Source of the DNA: Coriobacteriia bacterium
GTDB taxonomy: Bacteria > Actinomycetota > Coriobacteriia > Coriobacteriales > Eggerthellaceae
Length of the DNA: 64,000 nt
Assembly: GCA_030526515.1 (NCBI GenBank)
Contig: JAUNCQ010000001.1
Coordinates: forward strand, 62,001-126,000
Reading direction: 5' to 3'
The translations under genes were made by a program, and so were the position numbers. Below, in pieces: positions 48,952-57,710 of this stretch. Positions within the stretch are counted from its first letter, which is position 1. Each line of letters opens with the position of its first letter. Below the pieces are notes generated by a model. The model saw nothing but the letters and a program-made list of their open reading frames with translations, was not told the origin of the DNA and searched no databases.

Positions 48952-51780
48952 ATGCTCAGTTCCCGCGCACGCAAGGCCGACCTGCGGTTCTACGCTGCCC
49001 TGGTGGCAGGCGTCACAGCCATGTTCCTGGCCGTGTACGCCTACCACTTCGCCACGGGCAAGACACTCATGTGGAAGGGCGATGCGGTTTCGCAGTACTA
49101 CAACTTCTTCGTGTACGAAGGGGAGTGGCTGCGCCAGATCGTGGCCGACCTGGCAGCAGGCAACGGCCTGGTGATCCCGGCGTTCACCTACGACCTGGGC
49201 TATGGCTCCGACGTGCAGACGGCCCTGGGCGGCATGATCACCGACCCGCTGAACCTGGTGTCGGCCCTGTGCCCGCCGGCCTATGCCGAGGGCCTGTTCT
49301 GCTTCCTGATCTACGTGCGCTACCTGCTGGCGGCCGTGGCGTTCTGCGCCTTCTGCCGCAGCCGCAAGGCCCCGCGCCCGGCGGCGCTGGCGGCGTCCCT
49401 GGCCTATGTGGGCACCGGCTACGTGCTGTTCTGGGCGTGCCTGCGCCATCCGAACTTCCTGAACGTGGCCATCATGCTGCCGCTGCTGTTCCTGGCGGCG
49501 GACCGCATCTTCGCCCGCAAGAGCCCGGTGCCGTTCATCTGCGCCCTGGCTGTGACCTTCGCCTTCAGCGTGTACTTCAGCTACTGGACCTGCTTCCTGT
49601 TCCTGGGGTACTGCCTGATTCGCTACTTCTTCGGCCCCCGAGACCGCTCCGCCAGGGACTTCGCCCTGCTGGTGGGTCGCTTCGTGGTCTACATCGTCAT
49701 TGCCTTCTGCATCTCCGCAGTGGTTTCCCTGCCCATGGTGCACGCCCTGCTCTCCATGGGCCGCGTGGGCGAAAGCGCCTCCGTGCCCCTGCTGTACTCC
49801 CTGGCCTACTACGTGAGCATCCCCCTGAACCTGGGCGGCGGCACCGTGGACATCATGGGCCAGTACGTGGGTCCGGTGCTGCTGGTGGCTGCCGTGCTGT
49901 TCGCCGGCGCCCGCCGCTTCCTGCCCCGTGACGTGTTCATGCCCACCGCCGTGGGCTCCGTTGCCTGCCTGGTGCTCATGCTCATCCCGGCCTTCGGCAG
50001 CTTCATGAATGGATTCGGGTACCCCACGGACCGCTGGCTGGTGGCCCTGGGCTTCTGCTTCAGCTACGCCCTGTGCCTGGTGCTGCCGGTGCTCGGCTGC
50101 CTGGAGCGCCGTGATTGGGTCCGCTGCGGCGTGGCGGTGGCCGTGGTGCTGGTGCTGGAGCTGGTGGGCGCCCTGTTCGACGGCTCCCTGCTGACGCTTC
50201 TGCCCTGCGCGCTGCTCATCGCATGCTTCGCCCTGTTCCTGGTCATGTCCCGCTGGGACAATGCCCGCCGCCAGGCGCTGGTGACCGGCGTCCTGTGCGT
50301 GTGCTGCACCCTGTGCGTGTGCCTGGTGAACTACGCCCATGCCGGTGGCAACTACGGCAAGGAGTTCACCAAGGGCATGAACGCCTGGTCCAAGGTGCAG
50401 GCTTCCCCGGCTGCCGCCGTGGCCAAGCTGGGGGACGAAGGGGACTATCGCTTCGACTATGCCGGCAAGATCGACAAGAAGAACCGCTCCCTGGTGGTAG
50501 GGGAGCGCGGCACCGACTTCTTCACCAGCTACTACAACCAGGCCGTGGACGACTTCCGCCAGGAAATGGAGTACACGGACTCTTCCAACCACCATGCCTA
50601 CCTGGGCTCCGACAGCCGCTTGGCGTCCGAGCTGCTCATCGGCGCCAAGTACGTGGTTGCCAAGAAGGGCGACGCGACCCGCGTGCCTGCGGGCTACGCC
50701 AAGATCGGCGCCACCAAGAAGTTCGACCTGTACCAGGCGAACGACCCCACGCCCCTGGCCTTCACCTATGACTCCTACCTGGACCGCGCCGCCTACGAGG
50801 CGCTGCCGGTGCAGGAGCGCCAGGAGGTGCTGCTGCGCACCTGCGTGCTGGGCGCCTCCAGCAAATCCAAGCCCAGCGGCGCGGAGGTGTCCGTTGACGC
50901 GGTGCCTCAGGCCGACGGCCAGGACCTTGCGGCCAGCGCCAAGGTGAGCACCAAGATGAAGGTGGTTCCCAGCGAGGGCGTGACCTTCAAGGACGGCAAG
51001 GTGGTGGTGACCAAGCGCGGCGCCACCCTGAAGATCCAGGTCCCCGACGCCCTGGATGACTCCGAGGTCTACCTGCGCCTGTCCGGCTTCGACTACGTGG
51101 GCAACCGTCCCTCCGGCAAGGCCAAGAAGGGCTCCAGCCTGCTGCGCCGCCTGCGGGTGAAGATGGATTCCCTGACCTGGTCGTCCACGAAGATCTGCAT
51201 CGTGAAGGCCCAGGCGGGCAAGCATAAGGCGGACTTCACCTACAAGACCAAGGACAACACCACCTACGGCGACAAGCACGAGTGGTGCATGAACCTGGGC
51301 TACTTCAAGAAGGCCCCCAAGACCATCACGCTGACCCTGGCCTACCGCGGCACCTACACCTTCGACGACCTGCAGGTCATCAGCCAGCCCGTGGCTCCGC
51401 TGCTGGCCCAGGCCAAGGTGCTCGGCCGCAACGCCATTGATGACGTGGAGTACGGCGCCAACGTGGTCCGCGCTACCGTGGATACGGGCGAAAACGCCAA
51501 GATGGCCTTCTTCAGCCTGCCGTACTCCGCGGGCTGGACGGCCACCGTGGACGGCGCGGAGGTGCCGCTGATGCGGGCCAACACCGGCTTCATGGCCGTT
51601 GAGGTGGGTCCCGGCCAGCATGCGGTGGAGCTGCGCTACGCTACCCCCGGCCGCTCCACCGGAGCGCTGCTGACCGTGGCGGGCCTGGCGGCCCTGGCGG
51701 CGGTGGTGCTGCTGGGCCGACGCAGGAGCGCGCAGGAGCAGGAACAGGAGCCCGTGCGGGGCAAGCATGCCCGGCGGTAA
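48952..51780 (+). CDS. YfhO-type multi-spanning membrane glycosyltransferase (GT-C fold)
   Basis: 942 residues. About a dozen membrane segments in the N-terminal ~480 residues (for example AALVAGVTAMFLAVYAYHF) include the early GDAVSQYYNFF motif typical of YfhO proteins (residues ~43-53). A large soluble part (about 490-900) and a last membrane helix (LLTVAGLAALAAVVLLG) with a basic tail follow. In Bacillus and Listeria, YfhO partners a GT2 such as CsbB and moves a sugar from undecaprenyl phosphate to lipoteichoic acid outside the membrane. Here the following aminotransferase, GT2 and EmrE-like genes supply matching steps. It starts six bases after the previous stop. Confidence 0.85.
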   Translation: MLSSRARKADLRFYAALVAGVTAMFLAVYAYHFATGKTLMWKGDAVSQYYNFFVYEGEWLRQIVADLAAGNGLVIPAFTYDLGYGSDVQTALGGMITDPLNLVSALCPPAYAEGLFCFLIYVRYLLAAVAFCAFCRSRKAPRPAALAASLAYVGTGYVLFWACLRHPNFLNVAIMLPLLFLAADRIFARKSPVPFICALAVTFAFSVYFSYWTCFLFLGYCLIRYFFGPRDRSARDFALLVGRFVVYIVIAFCISAVVSLPMVHALLSMGRVGESASVPLLYSLAYYVSIPLNLGGGTVDIMGQYVGPVLLVAAVLFAGARRFLPRDVFMPTAVGSVACLVLMLIPAFGSFMNGFGYPTDRWLVALGFCFSYALCLVLPVLGCLERRDWVRCGVAVAVVLVLELVGALFDGSLLTLLPCALLIACFALFLVMSRWDNARRQALVTGVLCVCCTLCVCLVNYAHAGGNYGKEFTKGMNAWSKVQASPAAAVAKLGDEGDYRFDYAGKIDKKNRSLVVGERGTDFFTSYYNQAVDDFRQEMEYTDSSNHHAYLGSDSRLASELLIGAKYVVAKKGDATRVPAGYAKIGATKKFDLYQANDPTPLAFTYDSYLDRAAYEALPVQERQEVLLRTCVLGASSKSKPSGAEVSVDAVPQADGQDLAASAKVSTKMKVVPSEGVTFKDGKVVVTKRGATLKIQVPDALDDSEVYLRLSGFDYVGNRPSGKAKKGSSLLRRLRVKMDSLTWSSTKICIVKAQAGKHKADFTYKTKDNTTYGDKHEWCMNLGYFKKAPKTITLTLAYRGTYTFDDLQVISQPVAPLLAQAKVLGRNAIDDVEYGANVVRATVDTGENAKMAFFSLPYSAGWTATVDGAEVPLMRANTGFMAVEVGPGQHAVELRYATPGRSTGALLTVAGLAALAAVVLLGRRRSAQEQEQEPVRGKHARR

Positions 51781-51802
51781 CGCGGCGGAAAAGCCCGCAC
51801 CC

Positions 51803-51808
51803 TAGAAT
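51803..51808 (+). promoter_or_regulatory. Possible -10 box (TAGAAT)
   Basis: TAGAAT lies 36 bases before the preferred GTG start at 51844. There is no -35 match. Confidence 0.25.
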
Positions 51809-51833
51809 AGGCAGCAGGAAGACAGAGCATGTC

Positions 51834-51838
51834 AGGAG
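51834..51838 (+). promoter_or_regulatory. Ribosome binding site (AGGAG) that decides the wecE start
   Basis: AGGAG is five bases before GTG 51844. An in-frame ATG at 51829 lies before it and so cannot use it. Starting at GTG gives MIPFNKPP, matching the start of E. coli WecE (MIPFNAPP). Confidence 0.7.
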
Positions 51839-51843
51839 ATATC

Positions 51844-52983
51844 GTGATTCCCTTCAACAAACCGCCCTACGTGGGCACCGAGCTCGAGTACGTTCGCCAG
51901 AGCGTGGAAGAGGTCGGCAAGATCAGCGGCGACGGCCCCTTCACCAAGAAGTGCCATGCCTGGCTGGAGGAGCGCTTCGACGCCCAGAAGGTCCTGCTGA
52001 CCACCAGCGGCACCGCTGCCCTGGAGATGGCCGCCCTGCTGTGCGACCTTCAGCCCGGTGACGAGGTCATCCTGCCCAGCTACACCTTCAGCTCCACGGC
52101 CACGGCCTTCGTCCTGGTCGGTGCCAAGCTGGTGTTCGTGGACGTGCGTCCGGACACCATGAACCTGGACGAGGAGAAGATCGAGGCCGCCATCACCGAC
52201 AAGACCCGCGTCATCGTGACGGTGGACTACGCCGGCGTGGCTTGCAACATGGAGCGAATCTGCCAGATCGCCCATGACCATGGCCTGTTGGTGGTGGAGG
52301 ATGCCGCACAGGGCGTCATGTCCACCTACCGCGACCGTGCCCTGGGAACCCTGGCCGACCTTGGCTGCTATTCCTTCCACGAGACCAAGAACTACTCCAT
52401 GGGCGAAGGCGGTGCGCTGGTCATCAACGACGCCCGCTTCAACGAGCAGGCCGAGATCCTGCGCGAGAAGGGCACCAACCGCAGCCGCTTCTTCCGCGGC
52501 CAGGTGGACAAGTACACCTGGGTGTCCTACGGCTCCAGCTACCTGCCCTCCGACATGAACGCTGCCTACCTGTGGGGCCAGCTCCAGGCCGCTGACCAGA
52601 TCAACGACGACCGCCTGGCCACCTGGGCCTTCTACCACGAGTCCTTCGCCCCGCTGGCCGAGGCTGGCAAGCTCGAGCTGCCCTTCGTGCCCGGGGACTG
52701 CGTGCATAACGCCCACATGTACTACGTCAAGTGCGCCGACCTGGCTGAGCGCACCGCGCTGATCGCCTATGCCAAGGAGCGCGGCGTGGGCATGAGCTTC
52801 CACTACGTGCCCCTGCACTCCAGTCCCGCCGGCCTGCAGTTCGGCGTGGTCCGCGGCGGTATGGACGTGACCGACCGTGAGAGCGACCGCCTGGTGCGCC
52901 TGCCGCTGTACTACGGCATGACCGATGACGACCGCGCTGCGGTGGTGCAGGTGGTCCGCGACTTCTACGCTCAGGCAGAGTAG
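51844..52983 (+). CDS. wecE: dTDP-4-amino-4,6-dideoxygalactose transaminase (WecE/RffA-like)
   Basis: 379 residues, matching WecE in length and along most of its sequence: GDGPFTKKCHAWLEERF, DVRPDTMNLDE, VVEDAAQGVMSTY, the PLP-lysine segment SFHETKNY, and GTNRSRFFRGQVDKYTW. The enzyme is a PLP-dependent aminotransferase that makes the nucleotide-activated amino sugar dTDP-Fuc4N from a keto sugar. Next to YfhO, an ArnC/GtrB-type GT2 and EmrE-like subunits, the sugar is probably attached to an exported polymer rather than to enterobacterial common antigen. Upstream enzymes for dTDP-sugar synthesis (rmlA/rmlB type) are not in the window. Confidence 0.88.
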   Translation: MIPFNKPPYVGTELEYVRQSVEEVGKISGDGPFTKKCHAWLEERFDAQKVLLTTSGTAALEMAALLCDLQPGDEVILPSYTFSSTATAFVLVGAKLVFVDVRPDTMNLDEEKIEAAITDKTRVIVTVDYAGVACNMERICQIAHDHGLLVVEDAAQGVMSTYRDRALGTLADLGCYSFHETKNYSMGEGGALVINDARFNEQAEILREKGTNRSRFFRGQVDKYTWVSYGSSYLPSDMNAAYLWGQLQAADQINDDRLATWAFYHESFAPLAEAGKLELPFVPGDCVHNAHMYYVKCADLAERTALIAYAKERGVGMSFHYVPLHSSPAGLQFGVVRGGMDVTDRESDRLVRLPLYYGMTDDDRAAVVQVVRDFYAQAE

Positions 52984-52992
52984 GGGGCTGAC

Positions 52993-53946
52993 GTGCTGGT
53001 TTCCGTGGTCATACCCTGCTACTACTCGGAGAAGACCATTGCCAAGGTGGTGCGGCTGACCCGTCAGGAGCTGACGGGCGCCGGCTACGACTACGAGTTC
53101 GTGCTGGTCAACGACGGCTCCACCGACGGCACTTTCGCCCAGATCCGCGAGCTCTGCGCCGAAGACCCCTGCGTGGTGGGCGTGGACTGCGCCAAGAACA
53201 TGGGCCAGCACAACGCCATCATGGCGGGACTGAAGCAGGCCCAGGGCGATGCCGTCCTGCTGATGGACGATGACATGCAGACCCATCCCTCCCAGGTGCT
53301 CAAGCTGCTGGCAGGGCTGGAGGAGTCCGGAAAGGACGTGGTGTTCGCCGAGTGGCCGGAGCACAAGGAGGCCCTGTGGCGCCGCCTGGGGTCGCGCTTC
53401 CAGGCCTGGACCGTGCGGGTTCTGACCAAGCGCCCCAAGGACATCTACTCCAGCAACTTCTTCGTCATGCGCAGACACGTGCGGGACGAGATCATCCGCT
53501 ACCGCGGTCCCTTCGTCTACATCCAGGGACTGCTGTTCCGCGCCACCGACAGCGTCTGCAACGTGGAGGTGGAGCACTTCGCCCGCGAAGAGGGCCGCTC
53601 CGGCTACACGCTGAAGAGCCTGATCCGCCTGTGGTCCACGGTGCTGGGCTTTTCCCTGGCACCGCTGCGCGCCGCCCTGTGGCTGGGCGTGGCCGCCTGC
53701 GGCGTGGGCCTGGTGCTGGCGCTGCTGCTGGTGATCCAGCACTTCACGGACCCGGTTTCCGTGGAAGGCTGGACGTCGCTCATGGTGATTATGCTGGTCC
53801 TGGGCGGCCTGAACCTGGCCTTCCTGGGCCTGATCGGCGAGTACCTGGGACGCACGTTCCTGACCGTCAGCAACGCACCGCAGTTCGTACCGCGCACCGT
53901 GCTTGATGCGCGTTCCAAGGAAGGGGGCGAAGACCATGCAGCATAG
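52993..53946 (+). CDS. Polyprenyl-phosphate glycosyltransferase (ArnC/GtrB-type GT2)
   Basis: 317 residues. The GT2 domain has SVVIPCYYSEKT, LVNDGSTDGTF, KNMGQHNAIMAGL and LLMDDDMQTHP. YTLKSLIRLWSTV is followed by two membrane helices (LWLGVAACGVGLVLALLLVI; LMVIMLVLGGLNLAFLGLIGEYLG), the usual end for dolichyl/undecaprenyl-phosphate sugar transferases. It would move the amino sugar from dTDP onto undecaprenyl phosphate on the inner face. GTG start with AGGGGG five bases upstream. The next gene overlaps its last 11 bases. Confidence 0.88.
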   Translation: MLVSVVIPCYYSEKTIAKVVRLTRQELTGAGYDYEFVLVNDGSTDGTFAQIRELCAEDPCVVGVDCAKNMGQHNAIMAGLKQAQGDAVLLMDDDMQTHPSQVLKLLAGLEESGKDVVFAEWPEHKEALWRRLGSRFQAWTVRVLTKRPKDIYSSNFFVMRRHVRDEIIRYRGPFVYIQGLLFRATDSVCNVEVEHFAREEGRSGYTLKSLIRLWSTVLGFSLAPLRAALWLGVAACGVGLVLALLLVIQHFTDPVSVEGWTSLMVIMLVLGGLNLAFLGLIGEYLGRTFLTVSNAPQFVPRTVLDARSKEGGEDHAA

Positions 53947-55222
53947 GCTCCTGGTCCTGGGTTCCATGGACGAGTTCGTGGAGCTGGTCCGCACCGCGCA
54001 GCGCCGCGGCATCTACGTGATCGCCTGCGATGGCTACGACGACGGTCCCGCCAAGCCGGTGGCCGACGCCGCCTTCACCATTGACGTGCGCAACACCCAG
54101 GCCATTGCCCAGCTGTGCCGTGAGCAGCGGGTGGACGGCATCATCACGTCCTTTTCCGACCTGCTGGCGGAGTGCATGGCCAACATCTGCGCTGCCACCG
54201 GCCTGCCCGGCTACGTGAAGCCGGAGGGCATCCGCTACCTGCGGGAAAAGCCCCTTATGAAGCAGATGTTCCAGGAGCTGGGCATCCCGTCGCCCGCGTC
54301 CGTGTGCGTGCATCGGGACACCCTTGAGCACGATCTGGCCCAGGTGGGCTTCCCCTGCGTGGTCAAGCCTGCCAACGGCTACGGCAGCCGCGGCGTGTAC
54401 GTGCTGGAAAGCGCCGAGCAGGTGCGGGAGCGCTTCGACGAGATCGTGTCCTACTCCGCCTTCGACTACCTGCTGGCCGAAGAGTACAACCGCGGGTTCG
54501 AGATCAACATGATGAACTGGATCGTGGACGGCGAGCCCGTGGTCCTGGGCATGGCTGATCGCGAGAAGACCCAGGACGTGCCCTTCGCCATTCCCCATGT
54601 GAGCCGCAACGCCTATCCGAGCCGCTTCGCCGCGGACGCCTACGACCAGGCCCGGGACATCATCCGCAAGGTGGCGGCGTACACCGGCATCGACTGCGGC
54701 CCCATGAGCATGCAGTTCTTCTGGGAGCCCGGCAAGGGCATCCAGGTGTGCGAGATCGCCGGCCGCCTGTTCGGCTACGAGCATGAGCTGGTCACCTACG
54801 GCAGCGGCCTGTCCATTGAGGAGCTGCTGATCGACTGGGTCTACGACCGCGACGCCCTGCGCGCGCGGCTGGCCGGCCATACGCCCTTCTACGACCGCTG
54901 CAGCGCGGTGATCTACTTCCACGGCCATGAGGGAACCGTGGGCAACGTGGACGCTGCCTGCGCTGCCGCCGACCTGCCCGGCATGGAGGACGCCCTGGTG
55001 TTCTATCAGCCCGGCGATGTGGTGGGGCACGGGGTGGGCGCCAAGCCCTACGTGGCCCGCTACTACGTGAGCGCCCCGGACCGTGCGGCCCTGGATGCCC
55101 TGACCGCGCAGCTCTACGGCAGCGTCACCGTCACCGATGACGCCGGCAACAATCTGCTGCACGCCAACCGCATGCTGGATTACGACGCGGCCCTTGCCGC
55201 CAACGGAGTCGACCTTGGCTAG
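53936..55222 (+). CDS. ATP-grasp ligase of the carboxylate-amine ligase type
   Basis: 428 residues. Rossmann-like N-terminus (LLVLGSMDEFVELVRTAQRRG), then ATP-grasp signals: KPLMKQMFQELGIPSPA, FPCVVKPANGYGSRGVYVL, LLAEEYNRGFEINMMNWI and QVCEIAGRLFGYEHELVTYGSG for metal binding. This class joins a carboxylate to an amine using ATP. Between an amino-sugar transferase and its probable flippase, the likely acceptor is the 4-amino group of the sugar or its lipid-linked form, with an amino acid as donor; this is inference. The ATG has AAGGGGG eight bases upstream and overlaps the preceding gene. Its own end overlaps the next start. Confidence 0.8.
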   Translation: MQHRLLVLGSMDEFVELVRTAQRRGIYVIACDGYDDGPAKPVADAAFTIDVRNTQAIAQLCREQRVDGIITSFSDLLAECMANICAATGLPGYVKPEGIRYLREKPLMKQMFQELGIPSPASVCVHRDTLEHDLAQVGFPCVVKPANGYGSRGVYVLESAEQVRERFDEIVSYSAFDYLLAEEYNRGFEINMMNWIVDGEPVVLGMADREKTQDVPFAIPHVSRNAYPSRFAADAYDQARDIIRKVAAYTGIDCGPMSMQFFWEPGKGIQVCEIAGRLFGYEHELVTYGSGLSIEELLIDWVYDRDALRARLAGHTPFYDRCSAVIYFHGHEGTVGNVDAACAAADLPGMEDALVFYQPGDVVGHGVGAKPYVARYYVSAPDRAALDALTAQLYGSVTVTDDAGNNLLHANRMLDYDAALAANGVDLG

Positions 55223-55709
55223 GGCGAATGGGGAGTCCGGCAAGGTCAACGTGCGGGCGTCGGCTCTGATCGGCCTGCACGTGCTGCTGCTGGTGTACTC
55301 GCTTTCCGGGTTCTTCAGCAAGAATGCCGCCGCCCAGCCGGTGCTGAGCGTGCAGTTCGTGCTGCTCTACGGCGGCATGCTGGCCATCCTGTTCGGCTAT
55401 GCCCTGGGATGGCAGCAGGTCATCAAGCACCTGCCCCTGACCCTGGCCTTCGCTAACAAGGCCGTCACCGTGGTCTGGGGCATGGTCTGGGGCGTGCTGT
55501 TCTTCGGCGAGACCATCACCGCGCCCATGGTGATCGGCGCCGCCATAGTCATTGCCGGCGTGGTGCTGTTCGCCATCGCGGACGGGGAGGACCAGCAGAC
55601 CGCGGCCCTGGAGGCTGCGGGCGAAGGCGAGGGCCGGGAGGGTGTTTCGTCCCCTGGGTCCGAGGCTGCCGTTGCCGAGCAGGCTCCCAAGGGAGGTGAT
55701 GGCGCATGA
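55215..55709 (+). CDS. EmrE/ArnE-like membrane subunit with hydrophilic tail
   Basis: 164 residues. Four membrane helices of the small DMT type (ALIGLHVLLLVYSLSGFFS; VQFVLLYGGMLAILFGYAL; LAFANKAVTVVWGMVWGVLFF; MVIGAAIVIAGVVLFAIA), then a hydrophilic Glu/Ala-rich tail of about 35 residues which includes the exact 22-base repeat shared with 32539-32560. I use TTG 55215 because GGAG lies six bases before it; it overlaps the previous gene by eight bases. With the next gene it probably forms a flippase that moves the lipid-linked amino sugar outwards, as ArnE/ArnF do. Confidence 0.75.
   Translation: MARANGESGKVNVRASALIGLHVLLLVYSLSGFFSKNAAAQPVLSVQFVLLYGGMLAILFGYALGWQQVIKHLPLTLAFANKAVTVVWGMVWGVLFFGETITAPMVIGAAIVIAGVVLFAIADGEDQQTAALEAAGEGEGREGVSSPGSEAAVAEQAPKGGDGA
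55636..55657. repeat. 22-base exact repeat, copy 2 (inside coding sequence)
   Basis: Identical to 32539-32560. Here it encodes part of the hydrophilic tail (REGVSSPG) of the EmrE-like protein. Confidence 0.8.
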
Positions 55710-56047
55710 TCATGTACGCAGGCGTGTACCTGCTGGGCGTGTTCATCTCCGCCGTGTCCCAGGTCCTGCTGAAGAAGGAGGCCATGAGGCCCCATGAGAG
55801 CGCGCTGGCGGAGTACCTGAACCCGTCGGTCATAGCCGCGTACACCATCTTCGTGGCAGCCACCTTCATGACTGTGTACGCTTACAAGGAGGTGCCCCTT
55901 TCCCTGGGCCCCATCCTGGAGGCCACCAGCTACGTGTTCGTGGCGTTCTTCGGCGTGACCATCTTCCATGAGCGCCTGGGGAAGAAGAAGATCGTGGCGC
56001 TGGCCCTCATCATTATTGGCATTTGTGTGTACTCTTTGGGGTTCTAG
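55706..56047 (+). CDS. EmrE/ArnF-like membrane subunit
   Basis: 113 residues, four membrane helices (YAGVYLLGVFISAVSQVLLK; VIAAYTIFVAATFMTVYAY; LGPILEATSYVFVAFFGV; IVALALIIIGICVYSLGF), typical small multidrug resistance fold size. Its start overlaps the previous stop as ATGA, with GGGAGG eight bases upstream. It is the probable second half of a heterodimeric lipid-sugar flippase with 55215-55709. A short gap with a promoter-like sequence then leads to the TagGH exporter. Confidence 0.8.
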   Translation: MIMYAGVYLLGVFISAVSQVLLKKEAMRPHESALAEYLNPSVIAAYTIFVAATFMTVYAYKEVPLSLGPILEATSYVFVAFFGVTIFHERLGKKKIVALALIIIGICVYSLGF

Positions 56048-56059
56048 GCCCTGGGGTGC

Positions 56060-56065
56060 TATGAT
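56060..56065 (+). promoter_or_regulatory. Extended -10 box (TGCTATGAT) upstream of the TagGH exporter
   Basis: TATGAT is preceded by TGC, an extended -10 form. A small hairpin CCTGCGG-CAAT-CCGCGGG (56079-56096) lies in the leader. Confidence 0.35.
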
Positions 56066-56138
56066 TTCCTAGATTGACCCTGCGGCAATCCGCGGGAGAC
56101 GAAATGTAATTGCTACCGAATTGCAGGATAAACGTACT

Positions 56139-56951
56139 ATGTGGAGCAGTTTGAAGGACATACTCAGGGATGACTGGGCCTGGCGCAGCCAGATCCACAA
56201 CCTTGGCATGTTCGAGCTGAAGAAGAAGTCCCGCGGCGCGGCCCTGGGCTGGCTGTGGTTCTTCGTGAAGCCCGCGCTGTACATCTTCGTGTTCTGGTTC
56301 GCCCTGGAGATCGGCCTGCGCTCGGGTTCCAAGGACCCGTCGGCGCCGCCGTACCTGCTGTGGCTTTCCGCTGGCCTGATTCCGTGGTTCTTCATGCAGG
56401 CCATGCTCAACGCCGGCACCGACGTGTTCCACAAGCATGCGTACCTGGTGAACAAGATCAAGTTTCCGCTGGGGAGCATCCCGCTGATCGACATCGTGTC
56501 AAGCGGCGTCATTCAGCTGGGCCTGCTGCTGGCGCTCTTCGTCATGTACTTCGCCTGCGGCCAGCCCGTGGACGTGTACCTGCTGCAGGTGCCCCTGGTC
56601 TGGGCCGCCATGGTGCTGTTCTTCTACGTGTTCAGCCTCATGGCCAGCTGCATGTGCGCCTTCAGCAAGGACGTGAAGAACCTGATCGCGTCCCTGACCA
56701 CGCCGTTCTTCTGGCTGTCGGGCATCATCTTCGACATGAGCGCCATCGACATCCCCGCCGTGAAGGCCGTCATGCTCTTCAACCCCATCACCTCGCTCAC
56801 CACCGCGTCCCGCGCGGCGTTCTACGACAAGTACTGGATCTGGGAGTCCCCTGAGGTCTGCCTGGGCTTTGCCGCGGTGTTCGCGGTCACGCTGCTCATG
56901 GCGCTGTTCGTGTACAAGCGGACCCGATCGGAGGTGGCCGATGTCCTGTAA
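56139..56951 (+). CDS. tagG: Teichoic acid ABC exporter, permease subunit (TagG-like)
   Basis: 270 residues, ABC-2 type with about six membrane segments. Typical features are FELKKKSRGAALGWLWFFVKPALYI near residue 25, AGLIPWFFMQAMLNAG, the VNKIKFPLGSIPLI coupling region, and TTPFFWLSGIIFDMS. With the ATPase at 56941 it exports a lipid-linked polymer across the cytoplasmic membrane. I prefer the ATG at 56139 over the TTG at 56121, since AGGA lies ten bases before it and no site fits the TTG. The stop overlaps the ATPase start. Confidence 0.88.
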   Translation: MWSSLKDILRDDWAWRSQIHNLGMFELKKKSRGAALGWLWFFVKPALYIFVFWFALEIGLRSGSKDPSAPPYLLWLSAGLIPWFFMQAMLNAGTDVFHKHAYLVNKIKFPLGSIPLIDIVSSGVIQLGLLLALFVMYFACGQPVDVYLLQVPLVWAAMVLFFYVFSLMASCMCAFSKDVKNLIASLTTPFFWLSGIIFDMSAIDIPAVKAVMLFNPITSLTTASRAAFYDKYWIWESPEVCLGFAAVFAVTLLMALFVYKRTRSEVADVL

Positions 56952-57690
56952 CGACCAGGTCATGATCCGCTTCGATCACGTGACCAAGAGCTACCGCCTG
57001 TACAGCAACGACCGCGACCGTCTGATCGACATCTTCCGGGGCGAAAAGCACAGCAAGGCCAAGAAGGTCAACGCCGTGAGCGACCTGAGCTTCACCATCC
57101 GCAGGGGAGAGGCCATTGCCTTTCTGGGCCACAACGGCGCCGGCAAGTCCACCACCCTGAAGATGGTTACCGGCGTTGCCCAGCCCAGCAGCGGAACCGT
57201 GGACGTAAACGGCCGCGTGTGCGCCCTGCTCGAGCTGACTGCGGGCTTCAACCGCAACCTGACCGGGCGCGAGAACATTCACCTGCGCGGCCAGGCGGTG
57301 GGCATGAGCCCGGAGGAGATCGCGGAGCTGGAGCCGAAGGTGGTGAAGTTCGCGGACCTGGGGTCGTACATAGACCAGCCGGTGCGCACCTATTCCAGCG
57401 GCATGAAGGCGCGCCTTGGCTTCGCCTTTGCCGTGAACAGCGACCCGGAGATCCTGGTGGTGGACGAGGCCCTTTCCGTGGGCGACAAGCGCTTCCGCAA
57501 GAAGTGCCTGCGCCGCATCCGCCACATCATGGAGGACGAGAACGTGACCGTGCTGTTCGTCACCCACGCGTCCGCCACGGCCCAGGAGTTCTGCACCCGC
57601 GGCATAGTGCTCGAGCACGGCCGCCTGCGCTACGACGGACCGCTGGATGACGCCATCCGCATATATGAGAAGAGCTTGGACGAAGACTAG
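56941..57690 (+). CDS. tagH: Teichoic acid ABC exporter, ATPase subunit (TagH-like)
   Basis: 249 residues. Walker A GHNGAGKST (about 63-71), YSSGMKARLGFA signature, Walker B ILVVDEALSVGD and a VTHAS switch. The ELTAGFNRNLTGRENIHLRG block is typical of polysaccharide and teichoic acid exporters. It lacks the long C-terminal extracytoplasmic or sugar-binding extension seen in some TagH or Wzt proteins. GGAGG is six bases upstream of the ATG, and the gene overlaps tagG by 11 bases. It is followed after 20 bases by the lysozyme. Confidence 0.9.
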   Translation: MSCNDQVMIRFDHVTKSYRLYSNDRDRLIDIFRGEKHSKAKKVNAVSDLSFTIRRGEAIAFLGHNGAGKSTTLKMVTGVAQPSSGTVDVNGRVCALLELTAGFNRNLTGRENIHLRGQAVGMSPEEIAELEPKVVKFADLGSYIDQPVRTYSSGMKARLGFAFAVNSDPEILVVDEALSVGDKRFRKKCLRRIRHIMEDENVTVLFVTHASATAQEFCTRGIVLEHGRLRYDGPLDDAIRIYEKSLDED

Positions 57691-57710
57691 TCCCGAAAGG
57701 AAAACGCACT

